Source of the DNA: Bacteroidales bacterium MB20-C3-3
GTDB lineage: Bacteria; Bacteroidota; Bacteroidia; Bacteroidales; UBA932
Direction: 5' to 3'
NCBI GenBank assembly: GCA_035609245.1
Contig: CP141202.1
Coordinates: 682,001-746,000, forward strand
DNA length: 64,000 nucleotides
Part shown: in pieces, positions 61,641-64,000 of the stretch
Position numbering within the stretch: the stretch's first letter is position 1
Layout: the number at the start of each line of letters is the position of its first letter
Notes under the pieces: model-generated
Seen by the model: the letters and a program-made list of their open reading frames with translations, nothing else
Database searches by the model: none
Told to the model about the DNA's origin: nothing
Translations under genes and position numbers: made by a program

Positions 61641-61648
61641 TACATTTG
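61641..61648 (+). promoter_or_regulatory. -7 box of the CoA-transferase gene
   Basis: TACATTTG matches TAnnTTTG, 59 bases before ATG 61708. No TTTG is seen at -33, so the promoter would be weak or depend on an activator. Confidence 0.5.
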
Positions 61649-61707
61649 CGCCGTTTTTAAAACAGGGATGTAACACATAATATATAACTAATTTCTAATT
61701 ACTTATC

Positions 61708-63012
61708 ATGCACACTAATTTCAAATTTATCAGCGCCGACGAAGCAGTAAAGGTAGTGAAATCAGGAGATCACATTCATCTGAGCAGCGTGGCAAGCGCC
61801 CCAAAAGTTCTTATAGATGCACTCATCAGAAGAGGAGACGCAGGAGAACTTAAAGATGTAAGAATACACCACCTGCATACAGAGGGTGAGGCTCCCTACA
61901 CAGAACAAAAATACGAGGGAGTATTTTTCCATCAGGCCTTTTTCGTAGGAGCCAATGTAAGGAAGAGCGTTCAGGCCGGATACTCGGATTATATTCCTGT
62001 ATTCCTCAGTGAGACACAAAAACTTTACAGAAGCGGAACCCTTCCAATTAATGTAGCAATGATTCAGGTATCATCACCTGACAAACACGGATTTGTATCA
62101 CTTGGAACATCTGTAGACGCAACACTTGCTGCAATAGAATGTGCAGACTATGTTATTGCAGTTGTAAACAAGAATGTGCCAAGAGCCTGGGGCGATGCAA
62201 TGATTCCTTTAAGCATGATCAACTTCTTTGTAGAGGATAACACTCCACTTGAGGAGGCTCACTTCTCCACACCGGATGAGATTGAGACAGCTATAGGAAA
62301 GCACTGCGCAAACCTGATTGAAGACGGAGCCTGTCTGCAAATGGGTATCGGAGCAATCCCCAATGCAGTACTCGCACAACTCGGAAATCACAAAAATCTG
62401 GGTATCCATACAGAGATGTTTGCAGACGGTGTCCTCCCTCTTGTAGAGAAAGGGGTAATTAATGGAGCAAACAAATCAATAGACAAAGGCAAAATGGTTG
62501 CAACCTTCCTTATGGGATCACAGAAATGCTACGATTTTATTGATGATAATCCAATGGTACTTATGCAAGATGTTGCATACACAAATGACCCATTCATCAT
62601 TGCCAAAAATGCAAAAGTTACAGCAATAAACTCTGCACTTCAAATTGACCTTACAGGTCAGGTTTGCGCAGACTCAATAGGAACAAAATTCTATTCAGGA
62701 GTAGGTGGTCAGGTTGATTTTATTTATGGTGCCTCATTGTCACAAGGAGGAAAAGCGATGATTGCCATGCCTTCAGTTACAAACAAGGGACAAAGCAAAA
62801 TCTCCCCAACTCTTACACTTGGTGGAGGCGTTGTTACTACAAGAAACCACATCCACTGGTTTGTTACGGAATATGGAGCTGTGAACCTTTATGGCAAATC
62901 ACTTCAGGAGAGAGCAAGGCTGATTATATCAGTTGCCCATCCTGACCACCGCGAAGAGCTTGACAGAGCAGCATTCGAGAGATTCGGCCCTCACTTCCAC
63001 TTTATTGGATAG
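61708..63012 (+). CDS. Acetyl-CoA hydrolase/transferase family protein (4-hydroxybutyrate CoA-transferase-like)
   Basis: 434 residues of the family I CoA-transferase group. The N-terminal half has IHLSSVASAPKVLIDALIRRG and a PDKHGFVSLGTSVDA segment; the C-terminal half has GIGAIPNAVLAQL, the catalytic Glu in HTEMFADGVLP, and GGQVDFIYGA. It transfers CoA between acetate, butyrate, 4-hydroxybutyrate or similar acids, or hydrolyses acetyl-CoA. In an anaerobe this would end acid fermentation with ATP conserved elsewhere; precise substrates are not readable. It is monocistronic and ends in a strong palindrome. Confidence 0.9.
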   Translation: MHTNFKFISADEAVKVVKSGDHIHLSSVASAPKVLIDALIRRGDAGELKDVRIHHLHTEGEAPYTEQKYEGVFFHQAFFVGANVRKSVQAGYSDYIPVFLSETQKLYRSGTLPINVAMIQVSSPDKHGFVSLGTSVDATLAAIECADYVIAVVNKNVPRAWGDAMIPLSMINFFVEDNTPLEEAHFSTPDEIETAIGKHCANLIEDGACLQMGIGAIPNAVLAQLGNHKNLGIHTEMFADGVLPLVEKGVINGANKSIDKGKMVATFLMGSQKCYDFIDDNPMVLMQDVAYTNDPFIIAKNAKVTAINSALQIDLTGQVCADSIGTKFYSGVGGQVDFIYGASLSQGGKAMIAMPSVTNKGQSKISPTLTLGGGVVTTRNHIHWFVTEYGAVNLYGKSLQERARLIISVAHPDHREELDRAAFERFGPHFHFIG

Positions 63013-63043
63013 TAATAACGGCTGTAACACACTGTTTATCTAC

Positions 63044-63096
63044 GCATATTAACATTTAACCCCGCGGATAATCCGCGGGGTTAAATGTTAATATGC
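63044..63096. repeat. 53-bp near-perfect palindrome between convergent genes
   Basis: Bases 63044-63069 are the exact reverse complement of 63071-63096, with one base (63070) between. The core CCCCGCGGAT is GC-rich within AT-rich flanks. No T run follows on either side, so a Rho-independent terminator is not certain; it could still act as a bidirectional one between the CoA-transferase and the FKBP-like gene, or be an extreme cruciform. Confidence 0.85.
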
Positions 63097-63114
63097 ATTA
63101 TATGGCTTTTAAGA

Positions 63115-64000
63115 TTAGTTTTTCTTCACAACATAGATCTCAAAGAAAAGCGGCTGGAATACCCCAAAATTCTTCTCCTGGGAACCATAACCATATTCAG
63201 ATGAGAAAAACGATACGGCCTTTTCACCGTACTTCATATTAAGAAATGTTTTTGCAACACCTTTAATCACAGAGTTACCACTACCATCATCAGAGGTGTT
63301 TTCCGGATCTGAAACTGTGTTATTAAGAGGAGTATATGTTTTGGAAGAGCTGTATATACCATACTTTCTTGCAGTATCCTCAATATTGGTATCAAATACA
63401 AAACCATTGAGAAGCTTACCTACATAATAATATTCAAGATTATCTCCAACCTTAACAGAATCTCCTTCAGTGGCTTTAATAATTTTAAAATAGTAATCCA
63501 ACTCTGTTGAATCAATTCCTCCGTAATATAGATTACTGAAAGATCTCAAAGAGTCACGCTGAAATTTCTCAATATTTTTAACTACCCTGAGAATTTTAAA
63601 ATCATAAATGGTTGGTGAAGTATGAGATTTATTGCTGCCGGTGTAACCATAATCAGATAACCAGGATGGAATAATCAAGCTGAAATCAGAGCCAACTCGT
63701 TTATTATCCATACCCTCCTCAACACCTCTTATAACAGTATTTGCTCCTGTCTGCATCAAATAGGGTCCGTAGTAATTTGCGGCCGAATATGAGCCGACTC
63801 TCTTTGCCACCTGTTCGTCAGTTGTTGTCAGGAAATTACCCTTAAGATCCCTTGTAGAATATGTTACATAAACATACGATGTATCCTCAATCAAAGTACC
63901 TGCCCCCTTTGCTCTTGTAATAGTGTACAATCCGGAAGCAGCTGGTTTCAAAGTATCACTGTGAACCACCTTGATATATGACTCAAGAACTCTTCTTTCA
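63115..64000 (-). CDS. Tandem FKBP-type peptidyl-prolyl isomerase-like protein, 5' end missing
   Basis: At least 295 residues; the frame is open to the right edge (upstream codons read ERRVLESYIKVV), so the start is outside and the GTG at 63969 is not the real start. Two FKBP-like domains are seen: the first with VYVTYSTRDLKGNFL and VIRGVEEGMDNKRVGSDFSLIIPSWLSDYG, the second with NLEYYYVGKLLNGFVFDTNIED and KYGEKAVSFFSSEYGYGS. Related Bacteroidetes proteins are lipoproteins acting in the periplasm. The second domain has a Ser/Asn/Asp-rich insertion (NTVSDPENTSDDGSGNS). Isomerase activity is not proved, as key aromatic residues are only partly kept. Confidence 0.75.
   Translation of the reverse strand, partial: ERRVLESYIKVVHSDTLKPAASGLYTITRAKGAGTLIEDTSYVYVTYSTRDLKGNFLTTTDEQVAKRVGSYSAANYYGPYLMQTGANTVIRGVEEGMDNKRVGSDFSLIIPSWLSDYGYTGSNKSHTSPTIYDFKILRVVKNIEKFQRDSLRSFSNLYYGGIDSTELDYYFKIIKATEGDSVKVGDNLEYYYVGKLLNGFVFDTNIEDTARKYGIYSSSKTYTPLNNTVSDPENTSDDGSGNSVIKGVAKTFLNMKYGEKAVSFFSSEYGYGSQEKNFGVFQPLFFEIYVVKKN

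Overview
The window reads as a contiguous stretch of chromosome from an anaerobic member of the Bacteroidota, most likely order Bacteroidales. The evidence is the gene set (LptD- and TonB-type outer-membrane proteins, BF3164-like lipoprotein, Rho with a long N-terminal insert, stand-alone PASTA protein, futalosine-route MqnE, HydABC hydrogenase), and promoters of the Bacteroidetes form TTTG-N19/20-TAnnTTTG, several of which can be read base by base. No phage, integrase, transposase or CRISPR array is visible. The gene content is mostly housekeeping.

Layout. 1-2.8 kb: start of a carbon-nitrogen hydrolase, a long hairpin, a propeller lipoprotein and an MG2/plug secreted protein. 2.9-8.0 kb: clpX-clpP-tig, tRNA-Leu(UAG), prmA-tpiA, all leftward. 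8.1-11.1 kb: FecCD permease plus ATPase, and a convergent aminotransferase. 11.2-18.8 kb, rightward: queD, polA, an ECF sigma factor, rsmG, rpmH, mqnE, PASTA protein, rluD. 18.8-23.8 kb, leftward: TonB-type barrel protein, ruvC, serS, ferredoxin. 23.9-27.3 kb: DUF1573 protein, meaB, metal exporter. 27.3-32.5 kb, leftward: rho, ridA, lptD. 32.5-42.9 kb: amidase, MCE protein, dnaA, pepD, rpe, (birA leftward), rsfS, ftsH, cdsA, psd. 42.9-47.4 kb, leftward: pyrF, prfA, an AlaX-like protein, a GC-rich repeat patch, hcp. 47.5-49.0 kb: a Crp/Fnr (HcpR-like) regulator and a peroxiredoxin. 49.1-58.1 kb, leftward: a hydrogenase block. 58.1-61.6 kb: acyltransferase-like protein, tcdA, mazG and a SAM-hydroxide adenosyltransferase-like protein. 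61.7-64 kb: CoA-transferase and a tandem FKBP protein cut by the window edge.

The most interesting biology is the hydrogenase block. A complete HydABC-type [FeFe] hydrogenase (49149-53610) sits directly downstream of seven tightly packed genes (53714-58123): two DRTGG proteins, two kinase-type ATPase proteins without a phosphoacceptor domain, a PHP protein, a sirtuin, and a second, divergent [FeFe]-hydrogenase-like protein. That protein keeps the four cluster-ligand cysteines but has Phe in place of the proton-relay Cys. This looks like an H2 or redox sensing module wired to a partner-switching output. A second regulatory unit is hcp and its divergent HcpR-like regulator: a palindrome (AGTGTAA-N6-TTACACT) lies where the -33 box of hcp should be, centred near -40.

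At the level of non-coding DNA, two homologous ~106-111 bp inverted-repeat elements (2852-2957 and 49005-49115) share 26 of 33 bases at one end, yet their arms differ by compensatory base-pair changes. They look like a structured RNA or a mobilised palindrome family. Three further long palindromic or repeat elements (195-295, 45376-45650, 63044-63096) occupy other intergenic gaps.
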